Positions 32,497 to 41,799 of a stretch of DNA of 49,852 nt are shown piece by piece. Source of the DNA: Microcaldota archaeon. GTDB lineage: Archaea > Micrarchaeota > Micrarchaeia > Anstonellales > Bilamarchaeaceae. The stretch spans positions 1-49,852 of the forward strand of contig JACCLJ010000053.1 in NCBI GenBank assembly GCA_013425425.1, given 5' to 3'. Position 1 is the stretch's first letter; each line of letters opens with the position of its first letter. A program made the translations under genes and the position numbers. The notes below the pieces were generated by a model. The model was given only the letters and a program-made list of their open reading frames with translations, ran no database searches and was not told where the DNA came from.

Positions 32497-33670
32497 ATTT
32501 CTTCTCGTTCTCTTCCAATGCCTTTATTCCCGGCAGCTCTTTCCCGGAAAGATATTTTATCAGCGCTTTTCCCGAAAGGCTCACATAACCGAACTTTTTC
32601 TTATCCATGCCGAACTTCGCAAGCGCGCTTATGGTATGCCCTCCTCCGATAAGGGAGAATGCCTTAGAATGCATTATCGCTTCGAGAACCCGCCTCGTTC
32701 CATAAGCGAATTCTTCCATCTCATAAACGCCCACCGGCCCGTTCATCACGACGGCTTCGGATTCCGATATTATCCTGGCATATCTCTCCGCGGTTTTTCT
32801 GCCTATGTCGAATATCTTGCCATTCGCTATCTTTCCGGAATCGCACTCGACGCGCCTATCCTCAATATTCAGCCCTACGTCTTCCGGAAGCTCGATGCTG
32901 TTTCCGAATTCGGCAAGCATCTTTTTCGCATCCTCAAAATGTTCGTTAAGCCCGGTTTCCTCGAGGTATTCGTTTGATTCGCCCACCTGGAACCCCTTCG
33001 CCTTAAGGAAAAGAATGGACAATGCCCCCCCGATAAGGACTTTCTTTGCCTTGCCTTCCCTAAGCCAGTTTTTCATTATGCCGAAGGAATCATTCCCCTT
33101 CGAGCCCCCAAGCACGAACGTGACGCCCTCCACATGCCTCAACGATTCCAGCGCCTTCACCTCATCGGCAAGCACGTCCCCATAAAAAGAAGGCAGTTTC
33201 CTCGCAAACCCGACAACGCTCGAATGCGCCCTGTGCGCAACGCTCAGCGCATCAAGCACGAAATAATCCGCAAGCGGGGAAAGCTCCTTCACTATGCTGC
33301 CCTCTTCCATCGTTTCGCAGTCAAGCATCCGCACGTTCTCAAGCAGAAGCACTTCGCCGTCCTTCAGGCTTTCAATCGCCTTTTTCGCCTTCTCCTCGAC
33401 AAGATTATCCACGTAGGTTAGTGATATTCCCGTGGTTTCGCTCAAAACTCCCGCATGCTGCTTCAGCGTCATGAAATCCTCGCCGCCCTTCCTTCCCTGG
33501 TGCGCAAGCACGATTATCCTGGCTCCGCGCGCTGCAAGCTCCTTTATCGTTTTTGAATGCGCTTCAATCCTCTCGCCCGGAACTATCCTGCCGTTTTCTA
33601 TGGCGCAGTTACAGTCAACCCGCAAAAGTATCTTCTTTCCCTTTACCGGATAGCCGGAAATCCTTCTCAT
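32486..33670 (-). CDS. pgk: Phosphoglycerate kinase
   Basis: 394-residue glycolytic/gluconeogenic kinase interconverting 1,3-bisphosphoglycerate and 3-phosphoglycerate. Family elements: LLRVDCNCAIENGRI (N-terminal substrate site; the usual DxN-P is varied), AHQGRKGGEDF, LLLENVRM, FVLDALSVAHRAHSSVVGF, FVLGGSKGNDSFGIM, MNGPVGVYEMEEF and IGGGHTISAL for the nucleotide. The N-domain motifs DCN and DALSVAHR correspond to bacterial DFN and DAFGTAHR. The start lies 6 nt after the topA stop on the same strand, so topA and pgk are co-transcribed. Confidence 0.92.
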   Translation of the reverse strand: MRRISGYPVKGKKILLRVDCNCAIENGRIVPGERIEAHSKTIKELAARGARIIVLAHQGRKGGEDFMTLKQHAGVLSETTGISLTYVDNLVEEKAKKAIESLKDGEVLLLENVRMLDCETMEEGSIVKELSPLADYFVLDALSVAHRAHSSVVGFARKLPSFYGDVLADEVKALESLRHVEGVTFVLGGSKGNDSFGIMKNWLREGKAKKVLIGGALSILFLKAKGFQVGESNEYLEETGLNEHFEDAKKMLAEFGNSIELPEDVGLNIEDRRVECDSGKIANGKIFDIGRKTAERYARIISESEAVVMNGPVGVYEMEEFAYGTRRVLEAIMHSKAFSLIGGGHTISALAKFGMDKKKFGYVSLSGKALIKYLSGKELPGIKALEENEKKFRI

Positions 33671-33676
33671 GCCAAC

Positions 33677-35758
33677 TCACCCAGTCTTTTCGGTTTTTTC
33701 CGCGGTCTTCTCCGTATCCTCCTTCTTTTTCTCCTCGCTTCTCTTCTTCCACTTGTCCTTTGAAGGGCAATTCGGGTCTATGCACATCTCAAATCTCATC
33801 CTCTCCCTTGCAACGAAAACGACGGCCTTGCCGCAGACCGGGCATGCCTTTTCGGTCGTTTTGACGAACGCACCCGTAGGCAGCGGATAGGCATTCCTGC
33901 AGTCCGGATATCCGCTGCAGCCTATGAACTGCCTCCCGGCCTTCAATCTTATTATCCTGAGGTTTCCGCCGCACTTGTCGCACTTGCCTATGGCACTCTC
34001 CTTCGCCTCGGTTACCTCGAGCCCGACCCCGATCTCCTTTCCTATGTTCTCTTCGTTCTTCTTCCATTTCTCAAGGATGCGGACGAGCATCCCCTTTCCC
34101 TCCTCGGTAACTTCCTGTTCGCCTATCTTTCCTTCCTGTATCTTTTCCATGTCATCTTCGATTTTTCTCGTAAGCTCATCGTCAAGTATCTCGGGCGCGT
34201 ATTTGTTCAGCACGTCCCTTACCTTCAGCCCGAAATCGGTGACCTCGATCGGCTTTCCGGTCGCGTATCCCCTCTTGAACAGCGTATCGACAACAACGCT
34301 TCTCGTGGCTTTGGTTCCGAGGTGCCGTTTTTCAAGCTCCGAAACAATCGACGCCTGGGTATACCTTTTCGGAGGCTGGGTGTCCTTCTTCGTTTTCCTC
34401 TTTTTCTTTACGCCGACTTCCTCCCCTTCCTTGAATTCCGGAAGCTCCTTGTCCGCGAATTTGAAATACCTGCCGTAGAACTCCGTCCATCCCTCCTTGG
34501 TTATCCTGCCCCCCTTTGCGACATACGGCTCTCCCCCCGCATCCACTTCGATAGTGGTATTCTCCCTTTCCGCAGGCGGCGCAAACGCGGCAAGGAACCG
34601 CCTCACGATCAGGTCATACAGCCTTTCCTCGTCCTTCCCCAGCTTTTCCCTCGGCTTCATTCCGGTCGGATGGATTGCGGGATGCGCGGGGTCGGTTTTC
34701 TTTCCCTGGAATATGCTGAACCATCTGTTTCCGATTATCTTTGCCGCGATGTCCGCATACTCCCCGTTTTCCTTAAGCTTCTCGATTATCCCGGGAAGGT
34801 AAATGCTCGGCGGAATCTGCTGCGAAGACGTTCTCGGGTATGTGATGAGCGAATCTTCATAGAGCGATTGCGAGACTTCAAGCGTTCTCGACGGATTGAA
34901 GCCGAACGTCCGGTGCGCCTCGACCTGCAGGCTCGTCAAATCAAAGCAAGGCCCGGGCCATATCTTTCCCTCCCTTTTCTCCATCCGCGTAACCTTTCCA
35001 CTGCCAGCGGTCCTTTCGAGGCTCCCGTCCGCTTCCTTCTCATCCATGAACTTGTCTTTCTTGTGCGTAAACTGGGCTTCCTTCATCTCTGCGGTGAGAA
35101 CCCAGTAGGGAACCGGGACGAACGCCCTTATCTCCTTCTCAAGCGTTGCAAGTATGTTGAGCGCCGGCCCCTGCACCCGCCCGATGCTCATGATTTTCGC
35201 ATGATGCGCCTTGCGCAGGGAACCCATAAGCGCCCTGCTCAGGTTTATGCCGTAGTACCAGTCGAGTATGTGCCTTGCCTCTCCCGCATAGGCGTTGTTG
35301 TAATCAAAATCGCTTCGGTTCTCATACGCTTCCTTCAGGTCCTTATCCGTCAATGCGGAGAACTTCATCCTCTTTCCTTCCTTTATTTTCGTCGCAAAGC
35401 GGAATATGTTGTATGAGATGAGCGTGCCTTCTATGTCATAGTCGCAGGCGGATACGAACCTGTCCGCCTTTTTCCCGAGCTCTTCAAGAAGGCTGAGATA
35501 GGGCTTTGTGAATGCGGCTCCCTTGGATGCCTTGTAGGAAGGAACCCATTCGATATCGAAAACCGGGTATCCCCTGGATTTTTTGCTCTCAGCCAGCGTG
35601 TAGATATGGCCTACCGCAGGAGCCACGATTATCTCCTTGCCGTCCATCTCTATCTCATAATAACTGACGTTGCCCTTCGCCTTTCTCGTTACCCTGCCGC
35701 CTATGGCCATGGCTATCTTCTGGGTCACTTTCGGCTTTTCCGCTACTATTAATTCCAT
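33677..35758 (-). CDS. topA: DNA topoisomerase I (type IA)
   Basis: 693-residue type IA topoisomerase relaxing negative supercoils. The Toprim domain has LIVAEKPKVTQKIA at the start and the acidic DYDIEG near residue 110. Active-site Tyr307 is in SLITYPRTSSQQIP. Then come YTQASIVSELEKRHLGTKATR and the C-terminal zinc fingers: IGKCDKCGGNL...FIGCSGYPDC and KACPVCGKAV...MCIDPNCPS. The tail is Lys/Glu-rich. The ATG at 35758 (MELIVAEKP) is preferred over a TTG two codons earlier. It is divergent from the phosphoribosyltransferase gene and co-directional with pgk. Confidence 0.95.
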   Translation of the reverse strand: MELIVAEKPKVTQKIAMAIGGRVTRKAKGNVSYYEIEMDGKEIIVAPAVGHIYTLAESKKSRGYPVFDIEWVPSYKASKGAAFTKPYLSLLEELGKKADRFVSACDYDIEGTLISYNIFRFATKIKEGKRMKFSALTDKDLKEAYENRSDFDYNNAYAGEARHILDWYYGINLSRALMGSLRKAHHAKIMSIGRVQGPALNILATLEKEIRAFVPVPYWVLTAEMKEAQFTHKKDKFMDEKEADGSLERTAGSGKVTRMEKREGKIWPGPCFDLTSLQVEAHRTFGFNPSRTLEVSQSLYEDSLITYPRTSSQQIPPSIYLPGIIEKLKENGEYADIAAKIIGNRWFSIFQGKKTDPAHPAIHPTGMKPREKLGKDEERLYDLIVRRFLAAFAPPAERENTTIEVDAGGEPYVAKGGRITKEGWTEFYGRYFKFADKELPEFKEGEEVGVKKKRKTKKDTQPPKRYTQASIVSELEKRHLGTKATRSVVVDTLFKRGYATGKPIEVTDFGLKVRDVLNKYAPEILDDELTRKIEDDMEKIQEGKIGEQEVTEEGKGMLVRILEKWKKNEENIGKEIGVGLEVTEAKESAIGKCDKCGGNLRIIRLKAGRQFIGCSGYPDCRNAYPLPTGAFVKTTEKACPVCGKAVVFVARERMRFEMCIDPNCPSKDKWKKRSEEKKKEDTEKTAEKTEKTG

Positions 35759-35820
35759 AGGCAATCAGGATTTTATCTAAATAGGACAATCATTAAAAAG
35801 CTAAGGTGCAAAAATCACCC

Positions 35821-36291
35821 ATGGAATTCCTGAGAATCTCATGGGAGGAAGCCGCCAAGCTTTGCGAGGAGCTCGTCCATAAAACCGAGTACTACAAGCC
35901 GGATATCCTTGTGGGGGTTTCACGGGGCGGCCTTGTTCCGCTGCGCATCTTCTCGGACGTGTTAGGCATAAAGAGGCTGGGCGTTTTGGGCATCCAGTTC
36001 TACAAGAAAATAGGCGAAACGAGCGATTTCCCGGAAATAACGCACGACCTGCCGATAGACGTACGGGGCAAGAAAGTGCTTATCATAGACGACGTCGCCG
36101 ATACGGGAAAGAGCCTCATCGCTGCAAGGGAATACGTTAACAGGAAAGGGGCGAAGGAAATAAAGACCGCGACAATCCATTTCAAGCCGCATTCAATCCT
36201 GAAGCCGGATTATTTCGTCGCGGTGACCACTGCATGGATAATCTATCCATGGGAACGGCATGAAGTAGAAAGAGAATTGAAAAAGAAATAA
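35821..36291 (+). CDS. Phosphoribosyltransferase, purine salvage type
   Basis: 156-residue PRTase. The diagnostic PRPP-binding loop is KKVLIIDDVADTGKSL, preceded by DILVGVSRGGLVPLRIFSDVLG. A hood-like N-terminal segment (ISWEEAAKLCEEL) is present. By similarity of outline it is a hypoxanthine/xanthine-guanine type (COG2236), likely salvaging purine bases, complementing PurP. The ATG at 35821 follows AAGGTG at 35803-35808; a GTG inside that site (35806) is the less likely start. Confidence 0.88.
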   Translation: MEFLRISWEEAAKLCEELVHKTEYYKPDILVGVSRGGLVPLRIFSDVLGIKRLGVLGIQFYKKIGETSDFPEITHDLPIDVRGKKVLIIDDVADTGKSLIAAREYVNRKGAKEIKTATIHFKPHSILKPDYFVAVTTAWIIYPWERHEVERELKKK

Positions 36292-36316
36292 ATAAAAAAA
36301 AAGAAAAAATTGCCGC

Positions 36317-37690
36317 TTATATGTTGTAGTAGTTCTTGTGGTCCTGCATGCTTATCGCTTTCCTGTCCTCCTTGTGCTGCCTCAGCTTGAGGTCCAGGTA
36401 GTCTTCGAGAAGCTCCGGCGGGATGACGCCTTTTATGAACTTGGTGTCGCTTTCCAGCGCCTCGATTGCCTCATAGAGGCTTGTGGGCAGTTCCTTCGTG
36501 ATCCTCTTCTTCCTGCCTTCCTTCTCCTCTTCGGTCGGGTCGCCGGGGTCTATCTTGCTCTTCATGCCATCCAGGCCCGCGGCCACAACGGCGGCATACG
36601 CGAGATAGGCGTTTACAGACGGGTCCGCTCCGGCATAGACGATCCTCTTGGTGTCTTTCGTGTTCTTCTTCGCATACGGAACGGTAACAATGGCGTTCCT
36701 GTCGGTTGCGCTCCATCCGACCACCTTCGGCTCCGCAGCCATCTTCTTGTAGGAATTCGGCAGCGGGGCGGTGAATAGCGAGAGTGCCGGACTATGCTCC
36801 AGAAGGCCGCCTATGTAGTACCTTGCCATCTGGCTCATCTGCGCATAATCATCCTTCGGGTCGTAGAATATATTGTTGTCAGCCGTCTTCCAGAGGCTGG
36901 TAGCTATCTTGAGGTTGTTGCCCTTTTCCCCCTCTATCGGATACGGCATGAAGGTGCATGAAGCGTTAACCGCAGTAGCCAGGTTCCTCAGGACGAATTT
37001 GAATGTGTTAAGGCCGTCCGCCGCTGCCTTCAATCCCCTTTCTGCAAGGTCGAAGGTCTGCTGCGCGGTAGGCGATTTGCCGTGCCTGTGCCCGTCCACC
37101 ATTATGCCGAAGCTGTCTTCGAGCGTTTCGGACGCCTGGCACCTTGCCGAATAGAGCGAATCAAACGGCTGGGCTGCATATGCTCCGGCCTTGTTTGAAA
37201 GCGGGGATGGCCCCCAGAATGCTTCCCTCGAGTCCAGAAGCGCGCCCACCCCCCTGCCCGGGGCGGTCCTGTCCACCGTTACGGTATCAAGTATGTGGCA
37301 GTCGACTTCCGTTCCGAGCTTCGAGTATGCGATTCCCGCGGCGCTCAGGTTGGTTTCCATGCGCTCAGCCACGTATCTCGAATCCTTCAGGAACCTCTCC
37401 TTTTCAGGCATGGCGACCACGTCGCAAAGGAATCTTACGGTTGCAGGTTCCCACGGAATCCTTGCGAGGGTGTCCGGATCGGGGAGAAGCACCAATTCGC
37501 CCTGGGCGCTTTTTCCGAAAACATCGTCAAGGTTCGCGGCATGCACGCCCTTGCCGAACGTGTCCTCCTCTATCTTCCTGTTGGAAATGCTGACCCTGTG
37601 AATCGTTCCATCCACCGCAAAGAACTGGAGGTCTATCCATCTTATTTCATTTGTAGCTATATATTTCAAAACATCGTCTATGGCTGCCAA
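36317..37690 (-). CDS. Glutamine synthetase homologue lacking most active-site residues
   Basis: 457-residue protein with full-length GlnA-type architecture: beta-grasp domain (WIDLQFFAVDGTIHRVSIS; VLLPDPDTLARIPW) then the catalytic barrel (LNTFKFVLRNLATAVNASCTFMPYP; KRIVYAGADPSVNAYLAYAAVVAAGLDG). Aligned on the bacterial enzyme, the metal Glu of HHHE is Gly204, the Glu of GQxE is Thr212, the His of GMHxH is Lys261 and the second His Ala263, and RxExR reads RIVYA (Glu to Val351, Arg to Ala353). The E-x-E pair reads E-V-D (Glu128, Asp130). Normal glutamine synthesis is therefore unlikely; a regulatory or binding role fits better. The start is TTG at 37690 with GAGGTGG upstream. Confidence 0.85.
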   Translation of the reverse strand: MAAIDDVLKYIATNEIRWIDLQFFAVDGTIHRVSISNRKIEEDTFGKGVHAANLDDVFGKSAQGELVLLPDPDTLARIPWEPATVRFLCDVVAMPEKERFLKDSRYVAERMETNLSAAGIAYSKLGTEVDCHILDTVTVDRTAPGRGVGALLDSREAFWGPSPLSNKAGAYAAQPFDSLYSARCQASETLEDSFGIMVDGHRHGKSPTAQQTFDLAERGLKAAADGLNTFKFVLRNLATAVNASCTFMPYPIEGEKGNNLKIATSLWKTADNNIFYDPKDDYAQMSQMARYYIGGLLEHSPALSLFTAPLPNSYKKMAAEPKVVGWSATDRNAIVTVPYAKKNTKDTKRIVYAGADPSVNAYLAYAAVVAAGLDGMKSKIDPGDPTEEEKEGRKKRITKELPTSLYEAIEALESDTKFIKGVIPPELLEDYLDLKLRQHKEDRKAISMQDHKNYYNI

Positions 37691-37760
37691 AACACCACCT
37701 CAATTTTGATTTAATAGAGATAAATAATAATAAATAGGTTTCGATACGATTTTCTTTCTA

Positions 37761-39062
37761 ATGTTCGGCACTTCAGGAATCAGGGGGCTTTACGGCAGCG
37801 AAATCGACGAAAAGCTCGCGATTATCGTTTCAAACATCTTCGCCGATTGCGATGTTGCTGTCGGAAGGGACATTCGGAAAACCGGCCTGCCGCTCGCCCA
37901 TGCGGTTTTTTCCGGCATAACTTCAGCAGGATCGGATGCCATAGACCTCGGCATCGTCCCCACACCCACGGTCGCTTTTGCGGCAAAAACCAGGGGGATA
38001 AAGGGCATGATGATTACCGCATCCCACAATCCTCCGGAATACAACGGTTTGAAATTCATCAGCAACGGCATGGAAATCGGAAAAAGCGACGAGAGGGCAG
38101 TGGAAGCGAAATACAAAAAAAAGGAGGTCCGCCTCGCTTCGTGGGACGGCACGGGCAGGCTCATAACCGACAATTCCTTCATCGCAAAGCACAAGGAATC
38201 CGTAAAATCGCTCGTAAGCATCCCGAAAAACAAAAAACCCAAAATCGTTATCGACTCAAATGGTTCGGGTGCAGTCATTACGCCCTCGTTGTTCCGCGAA
38301 CTCGGTTGCGATGTGATAAGCATCAACGATTCGCTCGAAGCGTTTTCCCGCCCGTCCGAGCCGAATGCGAAGAACCTTGAGGGGCTTTCCAAAAAGATAG
38401 TTGAAACCAAGGCGGATTTCGGGATAGCGCATGACGGCGATGCGGACAGGTGCGTAATCATCGACGAAAAAGGCGAGATGATTCCGTTCGACGTCCAGCT
38501 TTCCATGATGATTGAGCACGAGCTTGCGAAATCAAAAAACAGGAAAATAGTTTCCACAACCGAATCCTCGCTTCTCATCCGCGAGACGGTTGAAAGCAAC
38601 GGAGGCGAGTTGATCGTCACTCCCGTGGGCAGCGTCTATGTAGGCGAGACGCTCGAGCGGGACGTGGCGGTTTTTGGAGGAGAGCCGTGCGGGGAATACA
38701 TCTACCAGCAGGGCGTCCATCTTCCCGATGCCATCCTTGCAGCAGCGAAATTCCTTGAGATTTATCTGGAGAAAGGAAAATTCTCCGAGCTTAAGAAAAG
38801 GTATAAGACGTATCCCATCCACCGCGACAAATTCCCTGCAAAAAACAAGCGCGAGTCCATGGAAAAAATAAAATCGCAGATAAAGACAGAAGGAAAAGTC
38901 AATGATGAAGATGGCATCCGCGTCGATGAACAAGATGGCTGGTTCCTCATAAGAGCGTCAGGAACAGAACCAATAGTACGGCTTACAATGGAATACAAGG
39001 ACAAGGAAAAACTGGAAAGAAAAAAGAAAGAATTGATTGAAATTATCAGGAAATCTATTTAG
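37761..39062 (+). CDS. Phosphohexomutase (phosphoglucosamine/phosphomannomutase type)
   Basis: 433-residue alpha-D-phosphohexomutase. Phosphoserine loop MMITASHNPPEYNG; metal loop GIAHDGDADRCVI; sugar loop GGEPCGEYIY; phosphate loop IRASGTEPIVRLTMEY. The start MFGTSGIRGLYG is typical. It probably interconverts glucosamine-1-P/6-P or mannose-1-P/6-P for nucleotide-sugar synthesis (archaeal GlmM/ManB); the sugar-loop sequence alone does not settle which. Its end overlaps the convergent unknown gene by 8 nt. Together with the glycosyltransferase and the partial epimerase it implies glycan or glycolipid assembly. Confidence 0.92.
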   Translation: MFGTSGIRGLYGSEIDEKLAIIVSNIFADCDVAVGRDIRKTGLPLAHAVFSGITSAGSDAIDLGIVPTPTVAFAAKTRGIKGMMITASHNPPEYNGLKFISNGMEIGKSDERAVEAKYKKKEVRLASWDGTGRLITDNSFIAKHKESVKSLVSIPKNKKPKIVIDSNGSGAVITPSLFRELGCDVISINDSLEAFSRPSEPNAKNLEGLSKKIVETKADFGIAHDGDADRCVIIDEKGEMIPFDVQLSMMIEHELAKSKNRKIVSTTESSLLIRETVESNGGELIVTPVGSVYVGETLERDVAVFGGEPCGEYIYQQGVHLPDAILAAAKFLEIYLEKGKFSELKKRYKTYPIHRDKFPAKNKRESMEKIKSQIKTEGKVNDEDGIRVDEQDGWFLIRASGTEPIVRLTMEYKDKEKLERKKKELIEIIRKSI

Positions 39063-39819
39063 ACTTCTCGTTCATGAAGTCGTCGAACTTTTCCTCAGTA
39101 GTTTTTGGTTTTGCTTTCTGCTCAGGCTCTTCTGGTTTTTCTGATGCTAGTCTCCAGTCTCTCTCTTTATAGTATTCTGACCGTAGCTTGATATCATCAG
39201 ATGTTGATGGGCTGAATCCTGGCTTATTTATTGGTAGGCCGGATCTCGAATGAATTATCTCACCGCCGTCCTTTGGGGTAAGGGGGTCTTCCCTCCACGG
39301 CTTCAGCCGCTCTACAAGTTCTTCTGGCGCCATTCTGTTTCTTAGAAAGTCTAAAAGCTTCTGCGGTATTTCCACTTCAGGCTCTTCTGGTTTTTCTGAG
39401 CTCTCTTCTTTAAAACGCTCTTTAACCAACCTACAAATCGCGCTAGCTTCTAGCTCTATGGGCGGATGGTCATAGAGTGAATCTTCAAAGTCCTGGATAG
39501 TCAAATCTGAAACATCCTTTCCCAAGCGCCTTGCAAGTTCTTTTTTTGTGCTTTCTGGAGTTATACTCAAAATTCCTTCCTCGGTTCTTTTAATCATCCT
39601 TGTTTTTTCTTCAGATGTAAGACTATCCCACTGTTTCTTGGCTTCATTGCCTTTATCGCTAGGTCTATATGCACGAAGTATCCTATTCGCTTTCTCAGTA
39701 TCGCTCTCCAGCCTAGGTTTATCTTCTACCATTCGGTTCCCAAACTGTTTCTCCGGAGGTTTAGAAGTGTTATCTCTCTCGCCTTTCCTTTCCGGTTTTT
39801 TCTTCTCTCTCATACCCAT
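39055..39819 (-). CDS. Hydrophilic protein of unknown function
   Basis: 254-residue, very polar protein with no membrane segment or recognised domain. Lys/Glu/Pro-rich ends suggest disorder. A short duplicated motif, SEKPEEPE, occurs near residues 140 and 225. A middle region (~85-130; KKELARRLGKDVSDLTIQDF) is the most likely folded part. GTGAT four nt before the ATG at 39819 fits the 16S 3' end and supports this start over one three codons upstream; TTTATAAAA near 39861-39869 is the TATA candidate on this strand. Codon use is AT-richer than the neighbouring mutase and thermosome genes, which suggests a different history. Confidence 0.65.
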   Translation of the reverse strand: MGMREKKKPERKGERDNTSKPPEKQFGNRMVEDKPRLESDTEKANRILRAYRPSDKGNEAKKQWDSLTSEEKTRMIKRTEEGILSITPESTKKELARRLGKDVSDLTIQDFEDSLYDHPPIELEASAICRLVKERFKEESSEKPEEPEVEIPQKLLDFLRNRMAPEELVERLKPWREDPLTPKDGGEIIHSRSGLPINKPGFSPSTSDDIKLRSEYYKERDWRLASEKPEEPEQKAKPKTTEEKFDDFMNEKSK

Positions 39820-40000
39820 AAATATCACTTTTTGTATATTTAATTGTGTGCGGAAGGTTTTATAAATGTTGCTAAAAATGGAAAATGCAGGTTTATGCGG
39901 GCGCGCAGGGGCAGGTGGCGAAGGTTAACAAAACAGTTAACTTTCAGAAAAGCGTGGCGTAAGAAAAAGAAGATAAAATAAAAAGAAAAAAACCAGGGAA

Positions 40001-41656
40001 CTAATCCATTCCCATTTCTCCGCCCGGACCGCCCATTCCGCCGGGAGGCATTCCGCCTGATTTTCCTCTCGAACTGATTATATCGTCAATCCTCAGGATG
40101 AGCCTTGCGGTTTCGGTTGCCGAGCTTATCGCCTGCTTTTTCACTTTTGCAGGCTCAAGAACGCCGATTTTCTCAACGTCGTCAACCCTTCCTCTCAGGA
40201 CATCGACACCATAGCTGTTTCCTTCCTTGCTTGCCTTGTGCCTGGTTCTGAGGGTAACGAGCGTGTCTATCGCGTCCATGCCCGCATTCTCCGCAAGCGC
40301 CTTCGGAATCGCTTCAAGCGCCTCTGCGAATGCCTGTATCGCAAGCTGCTCGCGGCCCCCCACCTTTATCGCATAGTCCTGCAAGGCAGAGCTTATCGCC
40401 ATCTCCGCGCTTCCGCCTCCTACGACGTATTTGCCGTATTCGATGGTTGCGCCCACAGCGCCTATGGCGTCCTTCACAGCCCTTTCAACCTCGCTCACGA
40501 CATGCTCCGTTCCGCCGCGCACGAATATGGAAACGCTCTTCGGATCCTTGCACTCCCTTACGAAAACCATCGCCTCGCCGCCTACCTTCTTTTCCTCCAC
40601 AAGGCCTGCGTTCCCGAGGTCGCTCTCGTTCAGGTCGTCAAGGCTGGATGCAACCTTCGCACCCGTCGCCCTTGCCAGTTTTTCCATATCGCTCTTCTTG
40701 ACGCGTCTTACCGCCATTATCTTCATCTTGGCCAGGTAATGCTGCGCAAGGTCGTCTATTCCCTTCTGGCAGAATACGGCGGTAGCACCGGACCTCTGTA
40801 TTTTTCCAACCATCTCCTTGAGCATCTTCTCCTCCTGCTTGAGGAAGGATTCCATCTGCTCAGGCGAGGTTATCTCGATTTTGGCATCGGTTTCGGTCTT
40901 CTCGATTTCGAGCGCAGAATCAATAAGCGCTATCTTCGCCGCCTTTATCGTCTTTGGCATCCCGGCATGGACGATCTCCTTGTCAACGATTATGCCGTTT
41001 ATGAGTTCGGTGTCCAGCACATCTCCGCCTGCTTTTTTCTCTATCTGGATGAAATCCGAATCAACGACGTACTTGCCATCCCTCTTCTCGGCCACCTGCT
41101 TCAGCGCCGTTACAACGATATTCGCTATCTTGGTCTTCTCCTCCTCGCTTCCGACTCCCTTTGAACCCATCGAAATCATTGCTATCCTGTTCAGGGTTTT
41201 TGCGTCTTCCGGGGTGACGTCCTTGCTTATCCTTTCGAGAATCTTCATGGCTTCCTGCTCTGCCACTTCGTATCCCTTGATAATCGTTGTCGGATGGATT
41301 CCCTGCTCAAGAAGCGTTCCCGCGTTCTTAAGGAGGTTTCCGCCTATTACAACGGAAGTGGTCGTTCCATCGCCTACCTCCTTGTCCTGCGTCTTTGCAA
41401 CCTCGACCATCAGCTTCGCTGCGGGATGGTCAACATTCATCTCGTCGAGAATCGTGGCGCCATCGTTTGTTATGACTATGTCACCAAGGTCGCTTACGAG
41501 CATCTTGTCCATTCCCTTCGGGCCGAGCGTGGTCTTGACTATGTTAGCCACCGCATACCCTATGGCGATGTTTATCCTCATCGCATCCCTGCCCAGTATC
41601 CTTTGCGCCCCTTCCGGAAGCACATACATCTGTTCACCTGACATTTGTTTTGCCAT
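40001..41656 (-). CDS. thsA: Thermosome subunit (group II chaperonin)
   Basis: 551-residue chaperonin subunit of the double-ring archaeal thermosome. Equatorial ATP site: VKTTLGPKGMDKMLVSDLGDIVITNDGATIL and KEVGDGTTTSVVIGG. The catalytic Asp region GGGSAEMAIS and the C-terminal Gly/Met-rich tail (SGGMPPGGMGGPGGEMGMD) are present. AGGTGGGA before the ATG is a strong ribosome-binding site. The long upstream spacer (to ~41799) holds candidate TATA boxes at about 41712 and 41752; only the first gives a short leader. Only one subunit gene is in the window. Confidence 0.95.
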   Translation of the reverse strand: MAKQMSGEQMYVLPEGAQRILGRDAMRINIAIGYAVANIVKTTLGPKGMDKMLVSDLGDIVITNDGATILDEMNVDHPAAKLMVEVAKTQDKEVGDGTTTSVVIGGNLLKNAGTLLEQGIHPTTIIKGYEVAEQEAMKILERISKDVTPEDAKTLNRIAMISMGSKGVGSEEEKTKIANIVVTALKQVAEKRDGKYVVDSDFIQIEKKAGGDVLDTELINGIIVDKEIVHAGMPKTIKAAKIALIDSALEIEKTETDAKIEITSPEQMESFLKQEEKMLKEMVGKIQRSGATAVFCQKGIDDLAQHYLAKMKIMAVRRVKKSDMEKLARATGAKVASSLDDLNESDLGNAGLVEEKKVGGEAMVFVRECKDPKSVSIFVRGGTEHVVSEVERAVKDAIGAVGATIEYGKYVVGGGSAEMAISSALQDYAIKVGGREQLAIQAFAEALEAIPKALAENAGMDAIDTLVTLRTRHKASKEGNSYGVDVLRGRVDDVEKIGVLEPAKVKKQAISSATETARLILRIDDIISSRGKSGGMPPGGMGGPGGEMGMD

Positions 41657-41799
41657 ATTCCCACCTTTTTTCAGAGTATTAATATTCGGTTTTTATTCGC
41701 TTCAAGATTCGAATTATACCCTAAAAGTTGTAAATTGAATATGGGAAAAAGACTTTTTAAAGGTTGTGAAGCGCCCCAACCCGCATATTTCTTCCCTCT

